64,000 bases of DNA. It comes from Byssochlamys sp. IMV 00236. Lineage: Eukaryota > Ascomycota > Eurotiomycetes > Eurotiales > Thermoascaceae. A program made the translations under genes and the position numbers. The stretch spans positions 62,001 to 126,000 of the forward strand of contig MSJH02000546.1 in NCBI GenBank assembly GCA_001931875.2. The letters are read 5' to 3'. Shown one piece after another: positions 22,581-34,467 of the stretch (position 1 is its first letter; every line of letters begins with the position of its first letter). The notes under the pieces were generated by a model. It did no database searches and had not been told where the DNA came from. It was given only the letters and a program-made list of their open reading frames with translations.

Positions 22581-23781
22581 TGGAGGACTTTAACAGTGAG
22601 ACTGATAGTGACTACACTAGTTACTGGCGAGACTGGGTGAGTTTCTGTCTTGTTTTGCATTTGGTCATTGTGGTTTGAGGCAGTGCGGCTTTGATTGTTG
22701 TGACTTGTGTGATTGTGTGAGCGCCGAGGATATTGGGGAATTGGGATGAATGCAGCTGGACAGCTGGTGATATTCCTCACAAGTGATCTCTTGTCCTTTG
22801 ATATCTTAGCATCTCGGCTTTTTTCAGGGTCATATCAAGAACACTTGCTGCGCTACCTTTCAACTTCTCAAGCATCATGAGCGGCCCGCCTGTTGTTCCT
22901 CCCGGGAACTCGAGTGCTCTCGTTACTAGTGCTGTCGAGTACCTGAGACTGACTTCGTTCAAATTCCAGTTTATCTCGTCCCGCGGCAACGAATACTTCT
23001 GCGAGATCGACGAGGAATACCTGACCGATCGCTTCAACTTGACTGGACTCAACACGGAGGTGCAGTACTACCAGTATGCCCTCGATCTGATCACAGACGT
23101 CTTCGACCTTGATGCGGACGATGAGCTCCGTGAGCAGATCGAGAAGTCTGCGCGTCACCTCTACGGTTTGGTGCACGCGAGATACATCGTGACTACGAGA
23201 GGTCTGGCTAAGATGGTGAGATATATCGACACTGTGTGTTCTCTAGGTTCTCACGCATAGAATCTAACGTATGTTTTCCTGCTGTACAGCTTGACAAGTA
23301 TAAGAAAGGCGACTTCGGAAAGTGCCCGCGTGTCGCGTGCGAACAACACCCTCTCCTCCCCATGGGACTTTCGGACCTTCCCAACGTCAAGACCGTCAAG
23401 CTCTATTGCGCCAAGTGCGAGGATATCTACAACCCCAAGTCATCTCGTCATGCCTCGATCGACGGCGCGTATTTCGGCACTTCCTTCCACAATATCCTGT
23501 TCCAGGTCTATCCGTCTCTGATCCCTGAGAAGAGCATTCGTCGTTACGAGCCGCGTGTCTTTGGCTTCCGCGTTCATGCCGCTGCAGCTCTCGCTCGCTG
23601 GCAGGACCGTCAACGCAGTGAGATGAAAGCTCGTCTCCGCGCAGCTGGCGTTGAACCCGGATTCGCTGAGGAAAGCGACGAGGAAGATGAGGAGCTGGAA
23701 GACGACGAGGACAAGCCCAGCAGCAAGGACAGCAAGGTTCTGGGCGACACCGCTTCTGGCCGCATGGATCTCGGTAATTGA
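22581..23781 (+). CDS. casein kinase 2 regulatory subunit beta
   Basis: Three exons, 22581..22637, 22970..23215 and 23290..23781, give 264 residues. The N-terminus MEDFNSETDSDYTSYWRDW carries the CK2 autophosphorylation-type acidic Ser cluster. It joins to FISSRGNEYFCEIDEEYL, the acidic loop DLDADDELREQIEKSA, and the CK2-beta zinc finger CPRVAC ... YCAKC. The dimerisation region (GTSFHNILFQVYP) is intact. An acidic tail, EESDEEDEELEDDED, extends the usual core. CK2-beta dimerises to assemble the tetrameric kinase and choose substrates. Intron 1 is long for this organism (332 nt) and contains an in-frame ATG at 22877 that would read straight into exon 2 (see findings). Confidence 0.95.
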
Positions 23782-24935
23782 GCTCGCTGGGAGGACTCCT
23801 CTTACTGTGTCCATTGCCCGCTGTGCGGAATCACAAATACCCGCTTCATTTCACTCGTCACAGCAACTCGGCGCATGGTCTTTTCTTAGAGTTCAGAAAT
23901 GTGCATTAATCATCATGATGGCTCAATGGGGCGTTAACGAGCGGTAACAAATGGCTGATAATTCGTGGGACCCTTTCTTTTTCACTGTGAGAATTGTAAT
24001 TATTTGAATATTGCGGTTTAGCACGTATCATTTCAGCGTTCCTTCACAATTAAGTGAAGGGACCAGGAGGAATATGATGTCGGAATTCGAACTGCATTGC
24101 TCTTCCTCCTTCCTCAGTACCGTAAGCAACGATATACTTCTGCATAGAATAAACAGAACCCCCACATCATCAAAAGCAACGATCTTCTAAGCATCTAGAA
24201 TCCCCCCATAACTGGAGTGGTAAATCCGACGGCCGGTCCAGAACTTCATAGGAAGCCCCTGAACCCCCTGCACTAGAGTCGATAGCTCCGCCCCACAACC
24301 CCGATCGAAACTTCGTGCGACAAGAGATTCGAGATCCACAGATCTAATGATGACGGGCTCTTTACTAGGGACATTCGAGAATGGGACTAATAATGCTTGT
24401 TCTGGCGTCGTAGAAAGGGGTGTTGGTTGTCAGATTGGTGAGAAGAGAAGAATGAAGAAAAAGATATCAGGTTCTGATGGGATTGATGTGGCCCTCTGTC
24501 TTTTTCTAATACATGTACCGTACATATATTGCTACGTATCTACTAGACTATGTACAGTTAGTATACAAATGCGTGGATTTGTGTCGAATATGTAATATTG
24601 AATAGATAGATAGCACGGAAGGATACCATAGACTAGGTAAGTAGTCTGATTTGAAACACTTTAAATTACTTGCTTGAATCTTGTACCATAGTTCTAGGTG
24701 GGGGATTTGGATCTATATTTACATATCTCCTGGACTAGATACTATAGCATACATAGAATCTATAGATCCTGGTAGGTTCCATTCTATAATTAGGATATCA
24801 AGGATCCTGCTGTAAAATCAAACGGACGGTTGACAGATTACCTGGATGTATGATATACTTTGTGCGCCGACAATATGTCGTTTTGTTAGATATGGTTTTT
24901 GCTCCAACTCTAATTTATAAAGTGGTTTTATGCAT
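23782..24935. other. intergenic, AT-rich
   Basis: CK2-beta 3' flank. From about 24480 the DNA becomes strongly TA-rich with many short stops on both strands, consistent with old repeat-induced mutation or simple decay. No gene seen. Confidence 0.45.
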
Positions 24936-25555
24936 TCAAGCAGCAGTTTGTCGAGTATTCGACCCATCTTTCTCCTCTAGGTTCCATAGCGCCCATAACT
25001 TCAAGTGTCTAGGGTAGGATACCGATAAATAAACATATGCGTTCCATATTTGGTGCTGGGTAATAATATTCCGCGAAGCGATTTCAAGATGGTAGACGAT
25101 AAGATTATATCTTTGGCGTGACAACTTCCCTTGGTTTGGAAGAAGCATACCGTACTGTTAAGCTAGGTTTTGTGAATGTTGTTCGAAGACTAAGTCTGTT
25201 GCCCCTTTAGTGGACTGAAGTGATTATGGATATTACCTTTTAATTTATCTGGTGGATTTATTACAACGCAATCTATCAGAATAGAATATAGCCGCGTCCT
25301 ATTGCATTCATAAGATACCGATGGACTTTTGGTTATCCGGACAATATTGTGATTAACAAGCTTATAAGATTCCTGCCTGGTCAGGTCAACAGTCTTGTCT
25401 CGTAAGACAGCCATAGTAAATTTAATCGCAAGGTTATCGGAGATTTGAACAACCAGATTACCATAGTTGCATCCCCCAATAATTTGACATTGCTCCAATA
25501 AATAGTATGTAATTAGATCATCATCAGACGCCCTGTGGAAAAGTACAGTACCCAT
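24936..25555 (-). pseudogene. remnant of an APH-like fungal kinase/phosphotransferase
   Basis: Reading the minus strand, 25555..25190 encodes a segment with the N-lobe look of fungal aminoglycoside-phosphotransferase-like kinases: CNYGNLVVQISDNLAIKF, then ESYKLVNHNIVRI. After about 25310 the frame loses sense; a second frame there contains GYLMNAIGRGYIL, as in the usual hinge (GY-hydrophobic-ME-Y), so a frameshift is likely. Further on, 25148..24936 contains HLEIASRNII followed by YPRHLKLWALWNLE. This matches the catalytic loop HxDxxxRN and the downstream Trp/Tyr-rich segment, except that the catalytic Asp is Glu. No continuous model restores the gene. It sits in TA-rich DNA. I call it an eroded gene fragment; family assignment is from motif memory only. 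Confidence 0.5.
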
Positions 25556-27548
25556 GGCACTGGGTCTGCAACTATGTGTATTGGTCTTGAGTTTAGGACA
25601 GATATAGACAGGGAACTAGCTACACTGTCTGGCAGAAGAAATCTACAACTTGAGCGCGCAAGTCGCAAAGTTCTAGCAGAGACTAGACAGATGGAACTAA
25701 ATGATAGTGACTGTAAGCGGATAACGCTTGGTCTTGTTCAATCTCAAGATTTCGAGTATGATAGTTCGACGCTCGAGTCGAGCATCAGAATTAGACAGAC
25801 CACGTGGATCTTCTCAACCGATACTCAATCCAAAAGGTCCAAAGGTCTCCTTCTACATCACCGTCTATCACCGTAACCAAATGATACAAAAAGTCTTCGG
25901 AGTTTTTAACCTTTTGTTCCTTGGAGTCGGAATGGTTCCAGTTAGTTGGCTGGATATACTCATCAGAGACGCCGCCATATATCATAATTAACCTGCGGAA
26001 TATCCCAAACACATCTATCAGAGCTGGATATGCATAATGGATGATGCCGTGATTGTGTAAGGAGATCCACGAATTCAAACCATCATGCATCTCCCGGGGT
26101 TATGGTTAACTTCAAGGAAATGACAACTATGATAGTTATGAAAACGTCAGAGGACAGGGAGAAGTATTGCTGTAGCAAACCGAGAATAACAATTGTGACC
26201 ATGAACCATAGTTGCTACACACTTATTGACTGACTAGTGTTCTATTATTAATAATACTCCCATGGGTTTCATGAACTGTCGGGCCTCAGTCCGACCAGTC
26301 CGTGGGTTTCATGATCCCAAACCAAACATCCGGTACATATGGTACGTCCTCTATATTGGTGGATTGAAAAGAAGACCCTTCCCCTTGGGGAGACGGGGAG
26401 CCGCTGGCGCGCGGCCTCTCCGGACTTGGAAATAGAGTAGGGGGATCAGCATTCCGTATGGTACAACCGTTGATTATATTCTGGATATAACTCATCGCTG
26501 ACTGACAAGCTCTCATTGAGAGCGCGGGTGCCAAAGAAGGGCGAGGGACTGTTGCCACTGCCTTGGATTGCCGTGTCGGTTCCACTGTCATTTCATGTGG
26601 TCCCTTTCTCCAATAATGGCTGTGCCGGGTGAGGAGAGTAGAGGATTATTACCGTGCCGTCCTGCTGGGTCATTATTTCTGTTTCCTCTTTTGACCGTTC
26701 ATGACTTCGACAACCTACCTAGGATATCCATCAAGAACAACACACATCAATAATAATAACAAGATTGACAACAGATCCGCAGCACAGCAACCCAACCATT
26801 CCATTCCAGCTACCATACATAGCATTACTGCGAACCATTGAATGAGACTGATTCGACAAACCCGAATTAGCCAATATTAATGCCCCTGTCTCAGCACGGA
26901 ACGCCACCACAACGCCCGCTGGGGACAAACGAAGTCTAGAATCCGCTCTCCATTTCTATCATCTTACCTGTCCGAAGTTCCCGGCCTGTTTAATGGCGCC
27001 AGCGTGCCTGACGCGTCATCCTAAGGATGGTTTGGGAATAAGTCGCACGGATGGCAAAAGCTCGACGGGCCAATTCGCGTGGATTGCGAGTGCTCAGAGC
27101 CATTCGTGGCCCGGGATTCAGTCCACAGTTCCATATATAAACATGGAACTAAACAGACACCGGCAATCCGCTAAACCCAACTTTAGCTAAGGCTGACCAA
27201 ACGGTTTACATGGAAATTCAGATTTTTTGTCCCGGTACCTGGAATAGACCCTCCGGACAGCGGGCCCGGGCATGACGATGCAATACCATCTAGACTTCCC
27301 TTCTACTCCAGATGGACCAGTGTTTCTCTCCTTCTTCCTTTCTCTCCATTATTAACTGACTGTCTTGCCTCTCGTTCGAGTGGTTCCTCTCGTTTTCGCT
27401 CCTCGATCAATCACCTCGATACTTTTTTTTATTTCTTTTTTCTATACTGTCCTTACACCAACTTTTTTATAAGAAACCTTTTTTTTTCCTCTTGTCCTTT
27501 TTTTAGACTATTTTTGATCGTCGACACTCGCTTCGAAGTATATCCAAC
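25556..27548. other. intergenic, TA-rich then eglC promoter
   Basis: 25556-26300 continues the TA-rich decayed DNA. A minus-strand frame at 26090..25791 (YAYPALIDVFGIFRRL, HLVTVIDGDVEGDLWTFWIE) looks protein-like and could be a second gene relic. A further minus-strand frame at 26591..26286 encodes 101 residues with an ATG but no recognisable domain or splice continuation. From about 26600 the composition returns to normal, and 27000-27548 should be the eglC promoter and leader. Confidence 0.4.
27418..27507 (+). promoter_or_regulatory. pyrimidine-rich promoter tract of eglC
   Basis: Dense T and CT runs (several stretches of 7-9 T) end about 40 bp before the eglC ATG. Such CT-rich tracts commonly lie at the transcription start of highly expressed Aspergillus genes, which fits the strongly biased codon use of eglC. 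Confidence 0.5.
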
Positions 27549-28970
27549 ATGCACTACTCACAGCTTCTCGCGTTCGCGCTGTCTCTCGCTACCACCAACG
27601 CTGCCTACCAGGGCTTCAACTACGGTGCCACCAACCCCGATGGCTCCTACAGGCAGCAGTCCGATTTCCAGCAGCAGTTTGAAACTGCGAAGAACCTCGT
27701 CGGTACGTCTGGCTTCACCAGTGCCAGACTGTACACCACTATCCAGGGCGGTACCACCAGCGATGTGACCTCCGCCATCCCCGCTGCCATCCAGGAGAAC
27801 ACCAGCCTGCTGCTCGGTCTCTGGGCCTCCGCTGGCCAAGATATCTTTAACAACGAGGTCACTGCGCTCAAGAACGCCATCAACACCTACGGAGACTCCT
27901 TCACCAAGCTGGTTGTCGGTATCTCCGTGGGCAGTGAGGATCTCTACCGTAACTCCCCCACTGGCATTCAGGCCAAGGCTGGCATTGGTGCCAACCCCGA
28001 CACCATTGTGTCCTACATCAAGCAGGTCCGCGAGGCCATTGCTGGCACTGCTCTGAGCAGCGCTAAGATCGGCCACGTCGACACCTGGACCGCCTGGGCC
28101 AACACCTCCAACGTCGCTGTCTCTGAGGCTGCCGACTGGATTGGTGTTGACGCCTACCCCTACTTCCAGAACACCGAGGCCAACTCCATCAACGACGCCA
28201 ACGGTCTGTTCAACGATGCCATTGCCCAGGTCGAGAACGGTGCCTCTGGCAAGGAGATCTGGATCACTGAGACCGGCTGGCCCGTCAGCGGTCCTACCGA
28301 GAACGAGGCTGTTGCTAACACCGCCAACGCGAAGACCTACTGGGACCAGGTTGGATGCCCTCGTTTCGGCAAGACCAACATCTGGTGGTACACTCTTCAG
28401 GATGCCCCTACCTCTCCCAGCTTCGGTATCGTTGGCCAGCAGCTGAGCACCACTCCTCTGTTCGACCTGTCTTGCGGTAACACCACTTCCACCTCCACCA
28501 AGAACGCCTCCGCTGCCTCGTCTTCCGCTGTTGCCACTGCTACCGGTGTTTCTCACAATGCCTCTGCCACTGGTGCTGCTGCTGGTGCTGCTGCTTCGTC
28601 TGCTGCCGCTGCTATCCCCGCCGCTGCTGCTGGTGCCTCTTCCGCTGCTGCTCCCGCCGCTGAGCCCTGCGAAACTGAGGGTGCTGGTTCCGGCGCTTCC
28701 CCTGCTGCCGGCGCTGCTGGTGCTGCCGCTGGTGCTGCTGCTGGATCCAACAGCACTGGTGCCTACATCGCTTCCCCCAGCGGTGTCCGCCCTGCTGCTG
28801 GTGCTGGCCAGGGTAGCAACGGTACCTACACCATCGTTGCTAAGCCCACCCTGTCCTCCTCCTCCACCGCCGGCGCCGCCGCTGCTCAATTCACCAACGG
28901 TGCTGCCGCCAACTCCGGCTCTATGATCGCCGCCATCGGTGCTATCTTCGCCGTTGTCCAGGCTCTGTAA
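27549..28970 (+). CDS. eglC: GPI-anchored endo-1,3-beta-glucosidase, GH17
   Basis: Intronless, 473 residues. Signal peptide [18 protein letters not shown] is followed by the GH17 start [14 protein letters not shown]. The two catalytic glutamates are visible: the acid/base at about E130 ([12 protein letters not shown]) and the nucleophile at about E241 ([11 protein letters not shown]). After the domain (to about 310) comes a Ser/Ala/Gly-rich low-complexity linker. A C-terminal hydrophobic tail, [18 protein letters not shown], preceded by small residues (NGAAANSG), is a GPI-attachment signal. The product should cleave beta-1,3-glucan at the wall or plasma membrane. Third positions are heavily C/G, a sign of high expression, which also opens a long antisense frame across the gene. 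Confidence 0.93.
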   Translation: MHYSQLLAFALSLATTNAAYQGFNYGATNPDGSYRQQSDFQQQFETAKNLVGTSGFTSARLYTTIQGGTTSDVTSAIPAAIQENTSLLLGLWASAGQDIFNNEVTALKNAINTYGDSFTKLVVGISVGSEDLYRNSPTGIQAKAGIGANPDTIVSYIKQVREAIAGTALSSAKIGHVDTWTAWANTSNVAVSEAADWIGVDAYPYFQNTEANSINDANGLFNDAIAQVENGASGKEIWITETGWPVSGPTENEAVANTANAKTYWDQVGCPRFGKTNIWWYTLQDAPTSPSFGIVGQQLSTTPLFDLSCGNTTSTSTKNASAASSSAVATATGVSHNASATGAAAGAAASSAAAAIPAAAAGASSAAAPAAEPCETEGAGSGASPAAGAAGAAAGAAAGSNSTGAYIASPSGVRPAAGAGQGSNGTYTIVAKPTLSSSSTAGAAAAQFTNGAAANSGSMIAAIGAIFAVVQAL

Positions 28971-29340
28971 ACCGTTTCCTTTTCTCTTCTTGTGAACTTG
29001 ATTGTACGCCCTTTGAGATCATGTGGGTGATATATGACGCTCTACGTCTTTATTTCGAGAGGTTTCTTCCGTGACAAATTGGAATTTTATCTTCTGAATA
29101 TATATTAACTATAACACCAATTGTATTCCGAAAAGTAAATCTATAAATCTTCTCTAGTCATTGCTCTTATGTGTATGTTTCGTCGTGAGATATATATACA
29201 CGGTATCCTATTCCATGATACTTAAGGGTATGGTCAATCTCCTCACAGCCCTACAAGACTGAATATGCGTATCGACTACTTAGGGGAAGTCATTCCATCT
29301 GGTATCATGAGGGGGGAAGTAGCAAAAAGAATATACACAC
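28971..29340. other. convergent intergenic region
   Basis: 370 bp between the eglC stop (+) and the bna7 stop (-). AT-rich, presumably both 3' UTRs. Nothing else seen. Confidence 0.5.
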
Positions 29341-30374
29341 TCAAGAACGTTCATCTAACCTGACCAGCTCCTCCACCGCAACAGAAATAACCCTCGCCAA
29401 CTCCTCACCTGCACTCCAAACCTCATTATGCAGCCCATGCAAATCTCGCAGAGTAACAACACGTCTCTCATTCCCTTCCCCTCCCCACGCCTTCAACCCA
29501 TCATACATCGCATCAACCTGCGCAAAATCCACAAGTTCATCATCCACCGAATGCGCTAAAACAACAAGTTTCCCTTCCGCCCAACTACACTGGAACCCAG
29601 AAGAAGACGACGCTCTAGCAGGCGATACGACATCCCAGAGATCCTCATCAGGACCAAACGCACCGGTCAGAAATTCCTGATATGCATCATACCGCTTGTA
29701 ATTATCACGGAGTAATCTCAAGTCATAAATGCCCTCGACTCCAACTATGGCTTTAGGCTTGATGAGTCGCATTGCATCGCTGTCCGTATTCACACCAGGT
29801 AGATTGTCCATGACGGTCTGGAACGCCAATGTCGCTCCACAGCTGTGTCCGATCAGGATATATCGATCTCCGAACCCATACTCCGTCTGGAGGAATGTGA
29901 TCGCGGCGCGAACATCATGGATATGATCTGGGTGTTGGGCGCGACGCAGTTCTCTGGTCGGGGTGGTGTGAGCGTCCTGAGGGAAGTTCGGGTGAGGACT
30001 TAGACGGTATTCGATCGATGCGAAGGCTGAGATCTTCTTCTTCTCTTGGACGGTGGTGGATTTGAGGAGGATGGATTGTGTGAGGTCGAACGAGGAGAGG
30101 GTTACGGTGGGGTCGCGCCAGGCGCCGCCGTGGATGTAGCTGTGAGTAGTAATAAGGAGGATTGTCAGTTGTCTCGTTTCTTGGGAACAGTATATATGAG
30201 GGTTTTTAAGTGTGATCTGAACAAGGGGAGGTCGTACATTACCCAGTAACCTGTATCTTCCTCCGCGGGGTTATTTCGTGGGATGATGGATACGGAAACT
30301 TTCTGGAGAGCATGATCTTGCGCATAGTAATGAGTGAACTCTTTAATGGGGGATGGTGTTGAAGAAGAAGACAT
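29341..30374 (-). CDS. bna7: kynurenine formamidase
   Basis: Two exons, 30374..30238 and 30139..29341, with a 98-nt intron, give 311 residues. The donor GTACGA fits the reading frame, giving GYWVIYIHGGAWRDP; the nearby GTAATG donor does not. The alpha/beta-hydrolase markers are complete: oxyanion HGGAW, nucleophile elbow GHSCGA, an Asp in SVDDELVDFAQ, and the terminal His region DLHGLHNEVW. The enzyme hydrolyses N-formylkynurenine to kynurenine and formate, step two of tryptophan degradation towards NAD. Length is normal for fungal Bna7, and no targeting signal is seen, so it is likely cytosolic. It is divergent from eIF3h. Confidence 0.9.
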
Positions 30375-31164
30375 CTTGTATCTTCAATCTTTCTCTCTTG
30401 TGAGAGATGGAATTCGGACGTGTGAGGTAATTGATGGGGTTGATGTATGAGCTCTTTCCGTCTAGATATATTTTTCTCTCATTTGTTATCCGAGACAAGC
30501 GGATCTACACTGAGTCTGGTTTTCTACAAAGTGATCATGATTGAAAATACTCGTCTATCGAGAATCACTGGTTAATTTCAACAGGGCTATATATTCTTGG
30601 TGATAGATGGGGTTTATCGTTCTTTGGAGGGGATACTCGAATTTTGCGGGGTAGTTGCCTCCGTGGGGTGAAGGGGCATGGTGCAACTTGGAGGATAATC
30701 TTGTAACAGATGATGTCCATGAGAGAAGTAATTATGGTCGCGAGGACTATTGTCACTACATGGAGGTAATTACATGGGATTCTGATGTACTCAAACCCAA
30801 GATTCACATCCGAGGCCATATTTACTATGGGTGTTGGAGAAATCACATCCACTTGCGAAATGCTTAACTCAAGACGCACCAGACACTAATTGTCGAATTA
30901 CAGCCATAGATAATTCATTTGTGATCATCATAAACAGTTTTTGAACCATTAAGTGAAATAGGTACATATACAATCTTCTCGTCCGTCAACTGTCAGCCGC
31001 TGGGATTTTTATCCTCCTTGGCGCGCTAAACCCAACACAGAACTAGCGCCAGTGAAATTGTGCAGAATGCCCACACAAACCAGTAGTGAGAGCGACAAGA
31101 GCGACAAAGACAGAGCACCTCGTCCACCTCGTCCTCAAGCCGTATCGGGACTATTATATCCATC
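30375..31164. promoter_or_regulatory. shared upstream region of bna7 and eIF3h
   Basis: 790 bp between two divergent starts. No specific element assigned; open frames here are short and without motifs. Confidence 0.4.
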
Positions 31165-32451
31165 ATGGCTGAGTAAGTGATGTCCATTGTTCAAGATCTG
31201 GAATCATGCTGACAGTTTCCAGGAAAGAAGTCCCCCTCACCGCCGTCCAGGTGGACGCGCTGGTATGGCCCTCGAAATATATCCCCTCCGATCCGCAAAG
31301 AGATACTGATACCCCACGTATAGGTGGTCATGAAAATCATCAAGCACTCCTCTCAGACTTTTCCGACAGCGGCGACCGGTTCGATCGTTGGTATGGATGT
31401 TGACGGCATCCTGGAGGTCACCAACTCTTTCCCTTTCCCCGTCGTCGAGGTGCCACCGGAATCGCACTTTGACAACACCACGCCCAACCCTGCAGCGGCC
31501 GCTCCGCGAGCAAAGGCCAATGTCGCCTACCAGAATGAGATGATCCGGATGTTGCGGGAGGTGAACATCGATGCGAACAACGTCGGATGGTACACGAGCG
31601 CCAACATGGGCAACTTCGTCAACATGAACGTTATCGAGAACCAGTACTTCTACCAGAAGGAACTGAACGAGAGGACAGTGGCGCTTGTCCACGATGTCAG
31701 CCGTAGCTCTCAGGGCGCCCTGAGCCTGCGGGCGTTCCGTCTGTCGCCGCAGTTCATGACTGCGTTCAAGGAGAACAAGTTCACCGCTGAGCAGTATGGC
31801 TTCCCATTTTCTTTTTTTTTCTTTCTTTCTATATCTGCAGGACAAAATGCTTACAATCTATGGCTTTATAGGCTCCAGAAGTCGAACTTGACCTACCAGC
31901 AAATCTTCGTTGAACTCCCCGTGACCATCCACAACTCTCACCTCCTCACCTCCTTCCTCCACCAGCTGCCTTCGCCTCCGCCCTCGCAGCCTCTGGACTT
32001 CCCGCCATCGCTCGCTGCTCTGAAGACTGGACCGCTGGCGTCTTCCACTCCTCTGAGCCCCAACTTCGACAACCTGACTCTGAGCATCGACCCGTTCTTG
32101 GAGAAGAACTGCGACCTGCTCCTGGACAGCATCGAGACCCACCACACCGAGAACAACAACTTCCAGTACTACCAGCGCTCGCTGGCACGTGAGCAGCAGA
32201 AGATCGCTCAGTGGCAGGCGAAGCGCAAGCAGGAGAACGCCAGCCGTGCGGCGCTCAAGCAGCCCCTGCTTCCCGAGGACGAGTGGCAGCGACTGTTCAA
32301 GCTGCCTCAGGAGCCTAGCCGGTTGGAGAGCATGCTGAACACCCGACAGGTGGAGCAGTACTCGCGCCAGATCGATGGCTTCGTGTCGTCGACGACCGGT
32401 AAGATGTTTGCCGTCAAGGGCAACCTGCTTCCTGGCGAGACGGCCAACTGA
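31165..32451 (+). CDS. eukaryotic translation initiation factor 3 subunit H
   Basis: Four exons, 31165..31172, 31223..31262, 31324..31793 and 31872..32451 (introns 50, 61, 78 nt), give 365 residues. The first coding exon is just 8 nt (ATGGCTGA) and the second 40 nt; the frame through them gives [16 protein letters not shown]. The MPN domain begins [20 protein letters not shown] and continues through [18 protein letters not shown] and [15 protein letters not shown]. As in other eIF3h proteins the JAMM zinc ligands are absent (no HxH...SxxD), so it is a structural MPN protein. eIF3h is a non-core subunit of the eIF3 scaffold on the 40S ribosome. The pyrimidine-rich intron 3 sits in TTCACCGCTGAGCA | GCTCC. 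Confidence 0.92.
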
Positions 32452-33062
32452 TTGGCGTTTCTCGCGGTCTTTTTTTGTTTTATCTCGACCTGGTGATTTT
32501 GTGGGCCTTGCATGACCATATCGGCGTAGGGAGGGAAAATGTGTATCTGGCTATTTAATATAGAGATGGCCATTTCTCCTGTTTGCTTATTCCAGTGACG
32601 AACCACCTCACGGGATACGATTCAAGAGCATCATACATCTTCTTTTTCAAAAATTTCTACTTTCGTCATACACCGTAGCTCTTCCTCAATTCCTGTATTC
32701 CACTCACCCAAAGGTGGCAAGCAACAGTCAGCATAAAGTATGGTATTATGTAGTTACTGTACATCGAACTGCCTCGAACATCGCGCGGCAGAAACTCGGC
32801 CGTTTCGAACGATCTGATACGACGAAAACCCTAAGCCCTAAAGCACGTGACCATACGTAGGTTCCGAAAATCGGCGCGAAACAAGTCAGTGACGTCCACA
32901 GTTCGGCGGTTTTTATCAGATCATCAGATAAGATAGATTCCCGCTCTTCTCTCACAGCGTCATCGTCATTTCCTCCAAACTTCTCTACTAGACGGATTTA
33001 CCTCAAACACAAAGGGCGATTTTATCTCTTCTCGAGCTCCAATTACTTCCTCGCTAGCTCAG
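32452..33062. promoter_or_regulatory. intergenic with telo-box-like and CACGTG motifs
   Basis: 611 bp between two plus-strand genes. At 32825-32851 a telo-box-like stretch (AAAACCCTAAGCCCTAA) is followed at once by GCACGTGAC. They lie about 210 bp before the carrier ATG, a sensible promoter position. Regulatory role is inferred. Confidence 0.4.
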
Positions 33063-34467
33063 ATGTATAACACTAATACCGATATCTGGGTTGTACGTTC
33101 CCCCTCCACCGCTTTATCCATCGCAACACGCAAGTTTTTTCTCGCGTGCCGAACATGATACCTAGCTAGTTGAAGAACAGAACAGAACTTACATGCTGAT
33201 GACTTTTGTTTCTTTTCAATATAGGCTGGAGCCTTTGCAGCATTTACGGTCGATCTCCTCGTTTACCCGCTTGATACCCTCAAGACTCGAATTCAGTCGC
33301 CTCATTATGAGCGCCTTTACAAGAACACCGCTACGGGGGCGATAAACCGAGCCGTACTCTTCCGTGGGTTGTATCAGGGGATATGGAGCGTTGTGCTCGC
33401 GACAATACCGTCTTGTAAGTTGTGCATTTTCTAAATAGAGAGGAAATTTGTTTTGAGAGCGTTGTTTGAGAATTGCCACTTGCGCAATTGAGGCCTGTTC
33501 TAGGGCTGTTTTGTTTCGTTTCGTTTCGTCTCCGGGTCCATTGAGCAATGATTATATTGTCGCTAGAAGAAAAGAAAAGCAGAAAACTGCAGCTACACTT
33601 TCGACCAAATGGGACATATACGCTAACGATTTCTACCTTCAAAAAACAGCCGGCGCATTCTTCACCACCTACGAAGGAATCAAATACGCATTAAACGCAT
33701 CCTCCAAATCCAACCCCGACTCCTCCAAAACTAACATCCTACCCTTCACCCACTCCCTTCCTACACCCGTCGTCCACGCTATCGCATCTTCCTCTGCGGA
33801 GCTCGTCTCCTGCTTCATCCTCACACCCGCCGAGGTGCTGAAGCAGAATGCGCAGATGGTCGGGGCCCGTGGTCCGTCAAGTTGGAGCCAGAGCACCACG
33901 CTCCAAGTCCTGTCCAAGTTCCGACGAAATCCCTTCCGGTTGTGGAGTGGATACACGGCGCTGATTGCGCGTAATCTGCCTTTTACGGGTCTGCAGTTCC
34001 CTATGTTCGAGTACTTGCGCACGCACATGATTGAATGGAGACGGGAGCGGAAAGGTCAAAGTGCCACGTCCAGCGCGAATGATCTGCTGATTGAACGCGC
34101 GGGCATCACGTCCGTTGCGGCTGGGTTGGCAGGAAGTGTAGCGGCGGTGGTCACGACGCCAATTGATGTGATCAAGACTCGAATCATGCTCTCAGCCGGT
34201 GATAGTGAGGAACAGCGACGTGCAGCCGTTCGACAGAATCGAAGCCGTGGCGCCTGGGCTGTTGGACGAGAAATCTGGCTCGAGGAAGGCATCAAGGGTC
34301 TTTTTAAGGGTGGTGCTATTCGCGCATGCTGGACGGCCGTCGGCCTTGGTCTTTACCTGGGCGCCTATGAGGGCGGTCGATTCTATCTCGAAAACCGCCG
34401 AAAGGAAAAGGATACCGCGAGAGGCAAGCTGGGCTTGAAGAGTGAGGAAGGAGAAGCTGTGATCTGA
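33063..34467 (+). CDS. mitochondrial carrier protein, SAM transporter (Pet8/SLC25A26)-like
   Basis: Three exons, 33063..33092, 33225..33414 and 33650..34467 (introns 132 and 235 nt), give 345 residues. Three carrier repeats are visible. Repeat 1 has AAFTVDLLVYPLDTLKTRIQ; repeat 2 has the unusual signature LTPAEVLKQNAQM; repeat 3 has TTPIDVIKTRIM. The linkers FRGLYQGIW, RLWSGYTALIARNLPFTGLQF and GLFKGGAIRACW are typical. The PAEVLKQ variant in repeat 2 and the short N-terminus match the S-adenosylmethionine carrier Pet8 and its relatives, which import SAM into mitochondria. Substrate assignment is inference. Intron 2 is longer than usual; a read-through model through it would add an aberrant insert before GAFFTTYEG. 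Confidence 0.82.

Noticed and set aside
26286..26591. 101-codon minus-strand frame with ATG as a possible small gene
   Set aside because: Some coding-like composition, but no motif, no conserved ending and no intron signals; kept only as a note in the intergenic entry.
27558..28889. 443-codon antisense open frame across eglC
   Set aside because: Its Gly/Ser/Val-rich composition is produced by the strong C/G third-position bias and Ala/Ser repeats of eglC. It has no domain and no splice or promoter evidence.
31237..31845. 202-codon frame antisense to eIF3h
   Set aside because: Crosses two introns of a well-supported gene on the opposite strand and matches nothing.
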